Source of the DNA: Lachnospiraceae bacterium
GTDB lineage: Bacteria; Bacillota; Clostridia; Lachnospirales; Lachnospiraceae
DNA length: 32,504 bases
Direction: 5' to 3'
Assembly: GCA_024680675.1 (NCBI GenBank)
Contig: JAILBX010000091.1
Span: forward strand, 1-32,504
Shown here: piece by piece, positions 16,419 to 25,235 of the stretch
How the letters are laid out: every line of letters starts with the position of its first letter
Position numbering within the stretch: the first letter of the stretch is position 1
Made by a program: the position numbers and the translations under genes
The notes under the pieces: generated by a model
What the model was told of the DNA's origin: nothing
The model's input: the letters and a program-made list of their open reading frames with translations, nothing else
Database searches by the model: none

Positions 16419-18875
16419 TCAACCGGCTAAAATCCTCATTTCTCCCTTTGAGAAGGAAACAGTAGCCTCCTTCGCATCCTTAAGCTCCCCTGAAAGAACC
16501 GCCTCCGCCAAAGGATCCTCTATCATGGTCTGCACCGCTCTTCTCAAGGGTCTTGCGCCATACTTTTTGTCCGTTCCCTTTTCAATGACATGCTTCTTTG
16601 CTCCCTCCGTTACCTTAAGACTGATGTTCAGCTCATCATACATCCTCTTTGCAAGCTGATCCGTCATTATTGTAACGATCTTCTTCATATCATTCTCATT
16701 AAGGGATCTGAATACTATGGTTTCATCTATCCTGTTTAAGAATTCCGGTCTGAAGAGCTTCTTGACCTCTTCCATAACCGCTTTTTTCATATCGTCATGA
16801 TCCTTCTTCTCACTGCTGTCAGTGATAAAGCCGAGTTTTTTAGGCTCCATGATACGTCCCGCCCCGGCATTTGAGGTCATTATTATAACACAGTTTTTAA
16901 AGCTGACCTTTCTGCCATTTGAATCAGTGATATGACCATCATCCAAAACCTGTAGCAATATGTTAAAGACATCGGGATGAGCCTTCTCTATTTCATCAAA
17001 AAGCACTACGGAATAGGGATTTCTTCTGACCTTTTCCGACAGCTGTCCTCCCTCCTCATAGCCCACATAGCCCGGAGGGGAGCCTATCATCTTCGAGACG
17101 GTATGTTTTTCCATGTATTCGGACATATCCACCCTTATAAGAGCATCCTCAGTCCCAAAGAGCACTTCGGTCAATGCCTTTGACAACTCCGTCTTTCCCA
17201 CTCCTGTAGGCCCCAGGAACAGGAATGACCCAATCGGTCGATTCTTTTCCTTCAGACCGACTCTTCCTCTCTTTATAGCTCTTGTAACAGCGCTTATGGC
17301 TTCTTCCTGTCCTATTACCCTCTTTCTTATTTCTTTCTCCATTTTAAGAAGCTTTGAGCTTTCTGCCTCTTCTATTCTCTTAAGAGGGATCTTTGTCCAT
17401 TCTGATACCACATCTGCAATATCTTCTTTATTTACCTCTAAAGCCCTGCTCTCTGTTTTCTGCTTTCGCTTTATCTTTTTATAATGTTCCTTCTTAAAGG
17501 CATCATGCTCTCTCACAAGCTCTGCATAGTCCTCAGTCCTGCCTTCTCTGACAGCAATTTCCTTCTTTTCCTCAAACTCCCTGGATCTTTCATCGAAGTC
17601 ATCACCTATCCTGACCTTTTGATATATGGAAAGCCTTACCTTTGCAGAAGCTTCGTCCAAAAGGTCTATAGCCTTATCGGGAAGAAATCTGTCAGTAATA
17701 TACCTTGAGGAAAGCTTCACACAGGCCTCTACAGCTTCATCACTTATCTTAACCCCATGATGTTTTTCATAATTAGCTCTTATTCCCTTAAGTATATTTA
17801 TGGAATCCTCTTCGGTGGGTTCACTTACGGCGATCTTTTGAAATCTTCTTTCAAGAGCTGCATCCTTCTCGATATACTTCCTGTACTCATCAAAGGTTGT
17901 TGCCCCTATAAGCTGGATCTCTCCCCTTGCCAGTGAAGGCTTTAAAATGTTTGAAGCATCTATCTTACCCTCTGAACTTCCGGCGCCTATTATAGTATGG
18001 ACCTCATCAATGAAGAGAATGATGTTACCAGCGTTTATAACTTCTTTTATAACATTCTTTATTCTCTCTTCAAATTCTCCTCTGTACTTGCTTCCTGCCA
18101 CCATGGCGGACAGATCAAGAGTCAATAGTCTCTTGCCTAAAAGTAAGCCCGGAACATCCCCCGCTACAATCCTTAAAGCAAGACCCTCTACGATAGCAGT
18201 CTTTCCTACTCCCGGTTCTCCGACTAGACATGGATTGTTCTTGGTACGTCTGCTTAAGGTTTGAATGATCCTTTGTATCTCAGACTCTCTTCCGATAACC
18301 GGATCCAGCTTTCCTTCCCTGGCTAACTGCGTTATATCCCTGCTGTAGGAATCCACAGACATGCCTTCCTCTTCTTCCTGTCCGTACTTCTTCTGGTTAA
18401 GCCTTGTATTCTGGATCTCATCCTTATGCTTTGAAATATCCTCACCCATAGAAACTATTACATCAAGGTAAAGCTTCTGAAGGTTGATCCCCAAAGTATT
18501 TATAAGTCTTACCGCCAGATTATCCAGATCCCTTATTATGGCGATAAGAATATGTTCGGTCCCTATTTCCTTTGCCTTGAAAGAATCTGCGACCTCATTT
18601 GAATACTCAAAAATATACTGAAGCTTTGGAGTATAGCCGTCCCTTTCCTTTATATCCACAAAATTATCTATGGCTATCTGATCCTTGATAAGCTGTATTA
18701 TATCCTGGGTCTTGGCCCCGTTATCCTTAAGGACTCTGGCGGCCACACCCTCTCCCTCATCAATGAGTCCCAGGAGAAGATGTTCTGTGCCCACATAACC
18801 GTGTCCCAGTTTTTTTGAGTATTTTTCTCCTATAGATATAGCTTTTTTTGATCTTTCATTAAACTTTAGTGACAT
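16419..18875 (-). CDS. clpC: ATP-dependent Clp protease ATP-binding subunit ClpC
   Basis: Hexameric AAA+ unfoldase that feeds substrates to ClpP. The 818 residues show two Clp_N repeats (about 1-145), first AAA+ module with Walker A GEPGVGKT (219-226) and Walker B ILFIDE (286-291), a short UVR-like middle domain (about 425-475) as in ClpC and not the long ClpB coiled coil, and a second module with GPTGVGKT (555-562). The ClpP-docking loop is LGF (681-683), so partnership with ClpP is expected. AAGGAG lies about 13 nt before ATG. Unlike Bacillus, no ctsR, mcsA or mcsB precedes it and I see no full CtsR or CIRCE operator; it lies 21 nt after the Tyr-repeat membrane protein gene. Confidence 0.96.
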   Translation of the reverse strand: MSLKFNERSKKAISIGEKYSKKLGHGYVGTEHLLLGLIDEGEGVAARVLKDNGAKTQDIIQLIKDQIAIDNFVDIKERDGYTPKLQYIFEYSNEVADSFKAKEIGTEHILIAIIRDLDNLAVRLINTLGINLQKLYLDVIVSMGEDISKHKDEIQNTRLNQKKYGQEEEEGMSVDSYSRDITQLAREGKLDPVIGRESEIQRIIQTLSRRTKNNPCLVGEPGVGKTAIVEGLALRIVAGDVPGLLLGKRLLTLDLSAMVAGSKYRGEFEERIKNVIKEVINAGNIILFIDEVHTIIGAGSSEGKIDASNILKPSLARGEIQLIGATTFDEYRKYIEKDAALERRFQKIAVSEPTEEDSINILKGIRANYEKHHGVKISDEAVEACVKLSSRYITDRFLPDKAIDLLDEASAKVRLSIYQKVRIGDDFDERSREFEEKKEIAVREGRTEDYAELVREHDAFKKEHYKKIKRKQKTESRALEVNKEDIADVVSEWTKIPLKRIEEAESSKLLKMEKEIRKRVIGQEEAISAVTRAIKRGRVGLKEKNRPIGSFLFLGPTGVGKTELSKALTEVLFGTEDALIRVDMSEYMEKHTVSKMIGSPPGYVGYEEGGQLSEKVRRNPYSVVLFDEIEKAHPDVFNILLQVLDDGHITDSNGRKVSFKNCVIIMTSNAGAGRIMEPKKLGFITDSSEKKDHDDMKKAVMEEVKKLFRPEFLNRIDETIVFRSLNENDMKKIVTIMTDQLAKRMYDELNISLKVTEGAKKHVIEKGTDKKYGARPLRRAVQTMIEDPLAEAVLSGELKDAKEATVSFSKGEMRILAG

Positions 18876-18896
18876 TAAAAGTTAATTCTCCTTAGT

Positions 18897-21554
18897 TCAT
18901 TCATCGCCTGTGTTTAAAAACTCAAACTCAAAATCATCATCAGCTTCAAGATTTACGGTATCTGAACTTACAGGACTGGATTTTGGAGGCAGTCCTCCAA
19001 GGTATCCCTGGTTTTGAAAACCATAGTTATTCTGATCATCCGAATAGCTGTTATCAAATCTTATACTATGACCTCCTGTAATGGAGCTCTGACCTCCCGG
19101 TCCGGCTGAACCACCATATTGAAAGGCCGAATACTGATCATTGCCGTATCCGCCGTTCTGACCTCCATAGCTCGCGGATCCGTAACCCTGACTGTCATAG
19201 CCCTGTCTTCCATAGCCCTGATCGGCATAGCCCTGTCCTCCGTACTGGGAGCCTCCGTAGCCCTGGCTTCCATAACTCTGGCCTCCATAGCTCTGGCCTC
19301 CATAGCCTTGACTTCCATAGCCCTGATTATCATAGCTCTGACTTCCATAGCCCTGTCCCTGATAGCTTTGATTACCATAATCCTGATTTCCGTAGCTGAA
19401 CTGACTTGTATCATAAATATCAGAATTATACTTTCTTCCTCCATACTGCTCATTGTAGGGATCAGGCTGGTAGGCGCCGGTTCCGAACATGGCCCCTGTA
19501 TCATAGCCATCCGTCTGGCGCTGCTCCGATGCAAGCTGAGCTTCTCTTCTCCGATTTCTTTCTTCCTGCTGTTTTAAAAGCTCATCCCTCTTCTTTTCAA
19601 GCTCCTTTATTCTCCTTTCCTGCTCTTCAAGGGCGGCCTTCTTCTTTTCTTCCTCTTCTCTCTTTTGTCTCTTTATCTCTCTTTCTTTCTCAAGTTCTTC
19701 TTCTGAGGCTTCCTCTACTGTCTTCTTAGAGACCTTTGTTTCCTCTTGAGATCTGTTAAGGGCTTCCTCTTCCTCTTCTCTGCGCCTTGCTTCTCTTATG
19801 GCAAAGTCTCTCTCTGTATCCTTAGCACCGGTCTTCTTTATATTCAGCTCTCTTTCAGATCTCTGCATTTCCTCCCGGTCCTTGGATATAACAGCTTCCC
19901 TTTCTCTTGCCAGGGCAAACTCGATCTCCTCAGTGCTGATCTCATCTTTATCCTCTTTTACCGGTTTTTTCAACTCGGGCTTTTCCTTATCACCCTCCGC
20001 TAAGGCTTTTTCAATTCCTCTTACATCCCTTAGATTCCTTAAATCTCTCTTTTCCTTTACTGCTCTTACATCAACTTCCTCTTCCCTTCTTCTTTGGGAT
20101 TCCTTAGGCTCTTCATCCCCTCTCTCCTGCAATCTGCTGAGATTCGGATCCTTTAAAACAGGCTTTTTAGCCTGGGCTGCCATAGCATCTCTTTCGGGCG
20201 GAAGCTTTCCTGATCCGGCTCTTTCCCCTGTTTCCATATCATTGTCTTCTCTGTATTTCTCAGAAGCCTTACTTACATCACTTCCGGTGGGACGCCTTGT
20301 ATCATTACTGTCCTTCATGGCTGTTCCAAGAGCTTCAAAATCCAAAGACATGGACTCTTCTTCCTTTTGATCCCTTTTCTTTTTCTTTTTATCTTTGGCA
20401 GTACTTCTTGGATCAAATATATCCTTTTCGTTTGGCTCCTTACCTTTATGCCTGGCCTTGGGTTTTTCGGGAAGCTCCTCTCTATCATCCTCTTCAGAGC
20501 TTTTGTTTTTACCCTTCTCTGAATAATATTCATCCTCATCTATATACTCATAGCTCTGATAGTCCTTTAATTTTATAAGAGAAACTATCATTATGATAAG
20601 GAAGATCAAAAGAAGAAGGAATAAAACGCCAACCACTATATAGACCCATACAGGCAGATCCATGATGCCAAGCTCTGACCCTTTGCTGCCTGATGAAGCT
20701 CCCTGGCCTGAAGCAATCTGTAAAAACCTCTGATAAGTCCCTTCCTTCTGGTCATACTGGTAAAAGCCCTTTTCTCCTTGTGAGTTCATTGCATATAGCA
20801 AAAAGAAATCTGATGGAGACGGAGCATCTGAAGCCGGTGCAGCCCCTGCATCCCCACCGGCAGCAGCTGTTGAAGAATCTCCTCCTGCCACGGCATCTGA
20901 TCTCATATATGCCTCGAGATTTTGTCCGTTCCATTGAAGAGTAGCCTTAATATATCCGGCAGGAGCCTCAATGCTTTCATCAGCCTTAAGTATGATTATA
21001 TATTTTCCATTTCCTCCATCCACTATCCTGAAATCTGTCAGCTCCGGATTAACTCCGTCATAGAGCTTAAAAGATCCGTTTCCTCCACTGCTGTCTGTGG
21101 TGTAAAGAATAGTGATATCCGCAAAATCAAATTTTCCGCATTCACAATTGATCCCCTGGTAGGAGGTAATGTCCTTATGAAAAGAAACCGGCAGATATTC
21201 CTCCGGAAAGACCGAGGAAACAAAAATGCTGCTGTCTAATGTCGGTATTGTCTGGGCCTCCACTCCGCCAGCTGCGCTTCCTGCCGCCATGGCTGTTGTG
21301 TCTGCCCCGGCAGCGGCGGCTCCTTCTGCCCCGGCAGCTGCTCCCTCAGCGGCGGCTCCTTCTGCCCCGGCAGCTGCTCCCTCTGCTGCAGCTCCTTCTG
21401 CCCCGGCTCCATCCTGAGCGGCTTCTCCCTCTGTGTTTTTCGCACCCTCTGCAGCCTGACCTCCATCTACGGCATATACAGGCATAAATGCAGTAACCGA
21501 AAAAGTCAAAGTGAGTGCTATAACACTCAAAATATTTCTTACCCTACTGCCCAT
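18897..21554 (-). CDS. Single-pass membrane protein with a cytosolic coiled coil and a Tyr/Gly/Gln repeat (FUS-like) low-complexity tail
   Basis: Unrecognised 885-residue protein; start chosen at MGSRV because AAGGAG lies 6 nt upstream. Visible layout: signal peptide (1-28, ending near VYA); Ala/Gly/Glu repeat (about 43-85); an extracellular domain (about 100-220) with a CxC pair; one transmembrane helix (about 300-328); a long charged Lys/Glu/Arg cytosolic region, probably helical coiled coil from about 545 to 675; a Tyr/Gly/Gln/Ser domain (about 715-815) with 15 unbroken five-residue units such as YGSQG and YGGQS; and an acidic end. The tail resembles the low-complexity domains of FUS/EWS proteins that form condensates in eukaryotes. 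It lies between purD (38-nt gap) and clpC (21-nt gap). No function is claimed; scaffold, envelope sensor or ClpC adaptor are guesses. Confidence 0.85.
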   Translation of the reverse strand: MGSRVRNILSVIALTLTFSVTAFMPVYAVDGGQAAEGAKNTEGEAAQDGAGAEGAAAEGAAAGAEGAAAEGAAAGAEGAAAAGADTTAMAAGSAAGGVEAQTIPTLDSSIFVSSVFPEEYLPVSFHKDITSYQGINCECGKFDFADITILYTTDSSGGNGSFKLYDGVNPELTDFRIVDGGNGKYIIILKADESIEAPAGYIKATLQWNGQNLEAYMRSDAVAGGDSSTAAAGGDAGAAPASDAPSPSDFFLLYAMNSQGEKGFYQYDQKEGTYQRFLQIASGQGASSGSKGSELGIMDLPVWVYIVVGVLFLLLLIFLIIMIVSLIKLKDYQSYEYIDEDEYYSEKGKNKSSEEDDREELPEKPKARHKGKEPNEKDIFDPRSTAKDKKKKKRDQKEEESMSLDFEALGTAMKDSNDTRRPTGSDVSKASEKYREDNDMETGERAGSGKLPPERDAMAAQAKKPVLKDPNLSRLQERGDEEPKESQRRREEEVDVRAVKEKRDLRNLRDVRGIEKALAEGDKEKPELKKPVKEDKDEISTEEIEFALAREREAVISKDREEMQRSERELNIKKTGAKDTERDFAIREARRREEEEEALNRSQEETKVSKKTVEEASEEELEKEREIKRQKREEEEKKKAALEEQERRIKELEKKRDELLKQQEERNRRREAQLASEQRQTDGYDTGAMFGTGAYQPDPYNEQYGGRKYNSDIYDTSQFSYGNQDYGNQSYQGQGYGSQSYDNQGYGSQGYGGQSYGGQSYGSQGYGGSQYGGQGYADQGYGRQGYDSQGYGSASYGGQNGGYGNDQYSAFQYGGSAGPGGQSSITGGHSIRFDNSYSDDQNNYGFQNQGYLGGLPPKSSPVSSDTVNLEADDDFEFEFLNTGDE
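19155..19379 (-). repeat. Fifteen tandem 15-bp units encoding Tyr-x-x-x-x pentapeptides
   Basis: Within the membrane-protein gene, residues 726-800 are fifteen consecutive pentads each starting with Tyr, mostly Y-[GD]-[GSN]-Q-[GS]. At DNA level the 15-bp units are similar but not identical (recurring plus-strand text CCATAGCCCTG and CCATAGCTCTG), so the array is diverged and presumably kept by selection on the protein. Confidence 0.95.
21312..21383 (-). repeat. Perfect 36-bp tandem duplication in the Ala/Gly/Glu segment
   Basis: Two identical 36-bp copies (21312-21347 and 21348-21383) encode the 12-residue unit EGAAAGAEGAAA; partial copies flank them. Because copies are exact, the array may change length by slippage. 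The unit is a multiple of three, so copy changes keep the frame and alter only the spacer behind the signal peptide. Confidence 0.9.
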
Positions 21555-21592
21555 CTTTTCTCCTTTCATCCCGGTAAAGCAGCTTATTAAGG

Positions 21593-22873
21593 CTATCGAT
21601 ATATGTCATCTATCGCTTTACCGATATCCTTTCTGCAATATTTATTTTCGAAATTGACCCATTCGGTCGCCTTGTAAGCATTTTCCCTTGCCTTTTTTAA
21701 ATCCTGGCCAAGAGCTGTAATACCAAGCACTCTTCCCCCATTTGTAACTATTTTTCCATCCTTCTCCTTACTGCCGGCGTGGAAGCAGTAATAGCCTTCC
21801 CGGTCATCAAAATTTTCCAGCCCCTTTATCTCGAAGCCCTTCTCATAGCTTAGGGGATAACCCTTTGAAGCCAGTACCACGCATACACAGGCCTCATCCT
21901 TAAAGTCAAGCGTGATCTTATCCAGATTGCCGTCAATACAGGCCTCCATAACATCAACGATGTCATTATTCATCCTGGGAAGTACCACCTGGGCTTCCGG
22001 ATCTCCGAATCTGGCATTATACTCAAGTACCTTTGGACCTGCCTCTGTAAGCATGAGTCCAAAAAAGATTATTCCCTTAAACTCTCTTCCTTCCTTTGCC
22101 ATAGCTTCCACGGTAGGCTCAAAAATATACTCTTTACAGTATCTGTCTATTTCATCCGTATAAAAGGGACTGGGTGAAAAGGTTCCCATTCCGCCTGTAT
22201 TGAGTCCTGTATCTCCATCCCCCGCTCTCTTATGATCCTGAGCAGAGGCCATAGGCTTTATGGTCTTTCCATCAACAAAAGAAAGAACCGAGACCTCCCG
22301 TCCTGTCATAAACTCCTCTATCACAAGCTTATTTCCGGCATCTCCGAACTTCTTATCAAGCATTATCTCCTTTACGCCTTCCTTAGCTTCCGAAAGATCA
22401 TTACATATAAGAACGCCCTTCCCCAAGGCAAGACCGTCTGCCTTTAAAACGATAGGAAATGTCCGGTTCTTTTCAAGATACTCTACGGCTTCCTCCGGAT
22501 TTTCAAAGGTTTCATAGTCTGCGGTAGGTATATTGTACTTCTTCATCAATTCCTTCGAAAAAGCCTTGCTTCCTTCCAATATTGCTGCCTTCTTTTTGGG
22601 TCCGAAGCTTCTTATTCCCTTATCCCATAAAAAATCCGCCAATCCGGCAACCAGTGGATCATCAGGTCCTATAACCACCATATCCACCTTTTTCTCCAGG
22701 GCATATCCGGCTATTCCTTCAAAATCCATTACAGATATATTCTCGCATTCAGCCAGCTTGGATATGCCTGCATTCCCCGGAAGGCAGTATATCTTATCCA
22801 CTCTTTTGCTTTCGCTAATCTTTTTTACCAGCGCATGCTCTCTTCCGCCGGATCCTACCACAAGAATCTTCAT
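21593..22873 (-). CDS. purD: Phosphoribosylamine-glycine ligase (GAR synthetase)
   Basis: Second step of purine synthesis: joins glycine to phosphoribosylamine with ATP. The 426-residue ATP-grasp enzyme opens with KILVVGSGGREHAL (N-domain), and has VVIGPDDPLVAGLAD, the ATP-grasp stretch PIVLKADGLALGKGV, NTGGMGTFSP and the metal/ATP-binding LEYNARFGDPEAQV. GGAAAATATAAAA precedes the ATG. It follows purN with a 37-nt gap and precedes the Tyr-repeat membrane protein gene. Confidence 0.98.
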   Translation of the reverse strand: MKILVVGSGGREHALVKKISESKRVDKIYCLPGNAGISKLAECENISVMDFEGIAGYALEKKVDMVVIGPDDPLVAGLADFLWDKGIRSFGPKKKAAILEGSKAFSKELMKKYNIPTADYETFENPEEAVEYLEKNRTFPIVLKADGLALGKGVLICNDLSEAKEGVKEIMLDKKFGDAGNKLVIEEFMTGREVSVLSFVDGKTIKPMASAQDHKRAGDGDTGLNTGGMGTFSPSPFYTDEIDRYCKEYIFEPTVEAMAKEGREFKGIIFFGLMLTEAGPKVLEYNARFGDPEAQVVLPRMNNDIVDVMEACIDGNLDKITLDFKDEACVCVVLASKGYPLSYEKGFEIKGLENFDDREGYYCFHAGSKEKDGKIVTNGGRVLGITALGQDLKKARENAYKATEWVNFENKYCRKDIGKAIDDIYR

Positions 22874-22910
22874 TTTTATATTTTCCTTTCAATCCTTATA
22901 AATACACAGC

Positions 22911-23543
22911 TTAAACTTCATCTGATATATAAGCTCTTCCATCCTTCATAATAACCCTGCCATGGGCTATTGCATCAATGGTCTTTGGTAATATGATCCA
23001 CTCTGCCTCTTCCATTACCCTTCTCTGAAGGGATTCAGGGCAATCATCATTTTTAACTTCAACAGCCTTCTGCATTATTATAGGGCCGGTATCGGTGCCC
23101 TTATCAACAAAATGAACAGTGGCTCCCGTAACCTTTACCCCTCTTTCGATAACCTTCTCATGAACCTTAAGTCCATAATAACCATCTCCACAGAAAGAGG
23201 GAATAAGACTTGGATGGATATTTATTATTCTTCCGCCAAATTCCCTTACAAAATCCTCAGACAGCACAATAAGGAAGCCGGCCAGTACTATAAGATCAAC
23301 TTCCGCCTCCTTTATTGTTTCTATCATGGCTTTATCATAATCCTGCCTGCTTTTATGATCCTTCTTTGAAATACAGACAGCCCTGATACCTGCCTCTTTT
23401 GCTCTGCTTAATGCATAAGCATCCTTTTTATTGCTTATTACTATCCCTATCTTTGTATCTTTTATCCTTCCATCGGCTATGGAATCAATAATAGCCTGAA
23501 GGTTAGTTCCACCTCCGGAAACCAGAACGGCTATATTTAACAT
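22911..23543 (-). CDS. purN: Phosphoribosylglycinamide formyltransferase (GART, folate-dependent)
   Basis: Third purine step: transfers the formyl group of 10-formyl-THF to GAR. The 210-residue chain begins with the phosphate-binding [12 protein letters not shown]. Catalytic residues N108 and H110 are in INIHPSLIP and the catalytic Asp aligns with D151 of [10 protein letters not shown]. It overlaps purM by 7 nt, so translation is coupled. The loop after the catalytic motif reads SFCGDGYYG where many PurN have SFPG..., a small local variation. Confidence 0.97.
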   Translation of the reverse strand: MLNIAVLVSGGGTNLQAIIDSIADGRIKDTKIGIVISNKKDAYALSRAKEAGIRAVCISKKDHKSRQDYDKAMIETIKEAEVDLIVLAGFLIVLSEDFVREFGGRIINIHPSLIPSFCGDGYYGLKVHEKVIERGVKVTGATVHFVDKGTDTGPIIMQKAVEVKNDDCPESLQRRVMEEAEWIILPKTIDAIAHGRVIMKDGRAYISDEV

Positions 23544-24562
23544 AACAAAACGCCCTTTTCTCCTTTTTCGATATGTCCGATCCTAAAGGCTTTTTCTCCG
23601 GCCCCTTCTATGGCCGCCATAGCCTTGTCCACATCATTCTCATCCACAACAAGCATCATTCCTATGCCCATATTATAAGTGTTATACATGGCCTCTTCTT
23701 CTATCTTTCCGCTTTCCTTGATCAGCTCAAAGACAGGAGGTATCCTGTAGCTTTTCTTTTCAATGACCGCTTTTACTCCATCAGGGAGCATCCTTGGCAC
23801 ATTTTCATAAAAGCCTCCGCCCGTGATATGACTGCAGCCCTTTATGGTAACGGAAGCATCCTTTACTGCCTTCAGAGCCTTTACATATATCCTGGTAGGT
23901 GCCAGTAAAGCTTCTCCAAGAGTAGATCCAAGACTTGAAATATATTCGCACATATTGCTTTCCTTCATGGGAAAGATCTTTCTTATCAGGGAATAGCCGT
24001 TACTGTGAACGCCGCTTGAGGCAATTCCTACTATAACATCATTTTCCTTTATGGACTTACCCGTGATCATATCCTTCTGATCTACGATACCTACTGCAAA
24101 GCCCGCAAGATCATATTCATCAACAGGATAAAAGCCCGGCATCTCCGCTGTTTCTCCTCCTATGAGAGCAGCTCCTGCCATTTCACATCCGTCTGCAACC
24201 CCCTTGACTATGGAAGCTATCTTCTTAGGTTCATTTTTCCCACAGGCGATATAGTCCAGGAAAAAGAGAGGTTCACCTCCCGCGCAGGCAATATCATTCA
24301 CGCACATAGCTACGCAGTCAATGCCGATGCTGTCATGCTTATCAAGCAAAAAAGCAAGCTTTAACTTGGTTCCTACTCCGTCTGTTCCCGAAACCAGAGT
24401 GGGTTTTTCCATTTTCATATATTTTTCAAGTGAAAACGCACCGGAAAAGCCTCCAATACCTCCTAAGACTTCTTCCCTCATGGTTCTTTTAACATGCTCC
24501 TTCATAAGGTCCACAGCCTTATAACCGGCTTCAATATCCACTCCTGCACTTTTATAATCCAT
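23537..24562 (-). CDS. purM: Phosphoribosylformylglycinamidine cyclo-ligase (AIR synthetase)
   Basis: Fifth purine step: ATP-dependent ring closure of FGAM to AIR. 341 residues with the family signatures [16 protein letters not shown], the ATP-binding [33 protein letters not shown] and [15 protein letters not shown]. An in-frame GTG two codons upstream leaves only 3 nt to the GGAG site; the ATG at 24560-24562 (9 nt spacing) is preferred. It follows purE by 24 nt. Confidence 0.97.
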   Translation of the reverse strand: MDYKSAGVDIEAGYKAVDLMKEHVKRTMREEVLGGIGGFSGAFSLEKYMKMEKPTLVSGTDGVGTKLKLAFLLDKHDSIGIDCVAMCVNDIACAGGEPLFFLDYIACGKNEPKKIASIVKGVADGCEMAGAALIGGETAEMPGFYPVDEYDLAGFAVGIVDQKDMITGKSIKENDVIVGIASSGVHSNGYSLIRKIFPMKESNMCEYISSLGSTLGEALLAPTRIYVKALKAVKDASVTIKGCSHITGGGFYENVPRMLPDGVKAVIEKKSYRIPPVFELIKESGKIEEEAMYNTYNMGIGMMLVVDENDVDKAMAAIEGAGEKAFRIGHIEKGEKGVLLC

Positions 24563-24586
24563 GCTCACACTCTCCGATCCTGATTT

Positions 24587-25099
24587 TTATTTATTTGCCA
24601 AATATTCCTTATAGCCCTTTTCCTTTAACTTTTTATCCTTGCTTACCACGCTTTCCTTTTGCTTATCGGAATATTCCTTCAGCTTTGCAAGCAGGCCCTC
24701 ATCAGAGATCGCAAGCATCTTAACGGCGAGTAATCCGGCATTTGTTCCTCCGTTTATTGCTACGGTAGCCACAGGAATTCCTGAGGGCATCTGAACTATT
24801 GAATAAAGGGAATCCCTTCCTCCAAGGGAGCTCGTATGCATGGGAATGCCTATTACAGGCATGGGAAATAGAGCGGCGCACATGCCCGGAAGATGAGCGG
24901 CCATTCCCGCTCCTGCAATAACCACTTTGATTCCCCTTTCCTCTGCTCCCTTTGCATAATCAAAAAAAATATCCGGCTCTCTGTGGGCCGATATTATATT
25001 CATCTCATAGGAGATACCAAAGTCGTCCAATATCTCTGCTGCCTTTGCCATAACAGGCATATCGGAATCGCTACCCATTACAATTGAAACTTTTGCCAT
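24587..25099 (-). CDS. purE: N5-carboxyaminoimidazole ribonucleotide mutase (class I PurE)
   Basis: Converts N5-CAIR to CAIR; class I PurE normally needs PurK, which is not in this window. 170 residues with GSDSDMPVM, the substrate loop SAHREP and GAGMAAHLPGMCAA. The start giving MAKVSIVMGSDSD has GAGG 7 nt upstream; a more upstream ATG adding nine basic residues lacks a ribosome site. It is the first gene after the promoter at 25178-25206 and so probably leads the long operon. Confidence 0.97.
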   Translation of the reverse strand: MAKVSIVMGSDSDMPVMAKAAEILDDFGISYEMNIISAHREPDIFFDYAKGAEERGIKVVIAGAGMAAHLPGMCAALFPMPVIGIPMHTSSLGGRDSLYSIVQMPSGIPVATVAINGGTNAGLLAVKMLAISDEGLLAKLKEYSDKQKESVVSKDKKLKEKGYKEYLANK

Positions 25100-25177
25100 G
25101 ATCTTCCTCACTTGATTCTTTTTCATATTTTTGACCCGACAGCCTTAATATAGCTCCCAATTTGGTCATCCTTAAAC

Positions 25178-25206
25178 AGTATATCCGAAAAAGCTCATAT
25201 CTTCAA
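25178..25206 (-). promoter_or_regulatory. Sigma-A promoter of the purE operon
   Basis: On the minus strand TTGAAG (25201-25206), a 17-bp spacer, TATACT (25178-25183). The predicted start is near 25171, giving a leader of about 72 nt with no recognised purine riboswitch. A plus-strand stretch in the spacer, ATATCCGAAAAAG, resembles one arm of the Bacillus PurBox. Confidence 0.75.
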
Positions 25207-25235
25207 CAATTATCACAATAAAGAAGGCTGTTTTT

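Noticed and set aside
19155-19379. Regular short repeats suggesting a CRISPR array
   Set aside because: The period is 15 bp with no unique spacers and lies in frame within a long gene; it is a protein repeat. No cas genes are present.
19119-20370. Several 100-190-codon plus-strand frames opposite the repeat-rich membrane protein
   Set aside because: Repetitive and charged coding DNA keeps the opposite strand open; the resulting Ser/Leu/Ile-rich proteins have no ribosome sites or motifs.
25117-25138. CtsR-like heptad GGTCAAA in the purE leader, attractive because clpC is in the same gene series
   Set aside because: Only the first heptad is exact; the second matches about 4 of 7, and it lies well inside the predicted transcript and 6 kb from clpC.
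25139-25231. 8-bp inverted repeat ACAGCCTT/AAGGCTGT around the purE promoter
   Set aside because: Arms are 77 nt apart and short; this is close to what chance gives in such a stretch.
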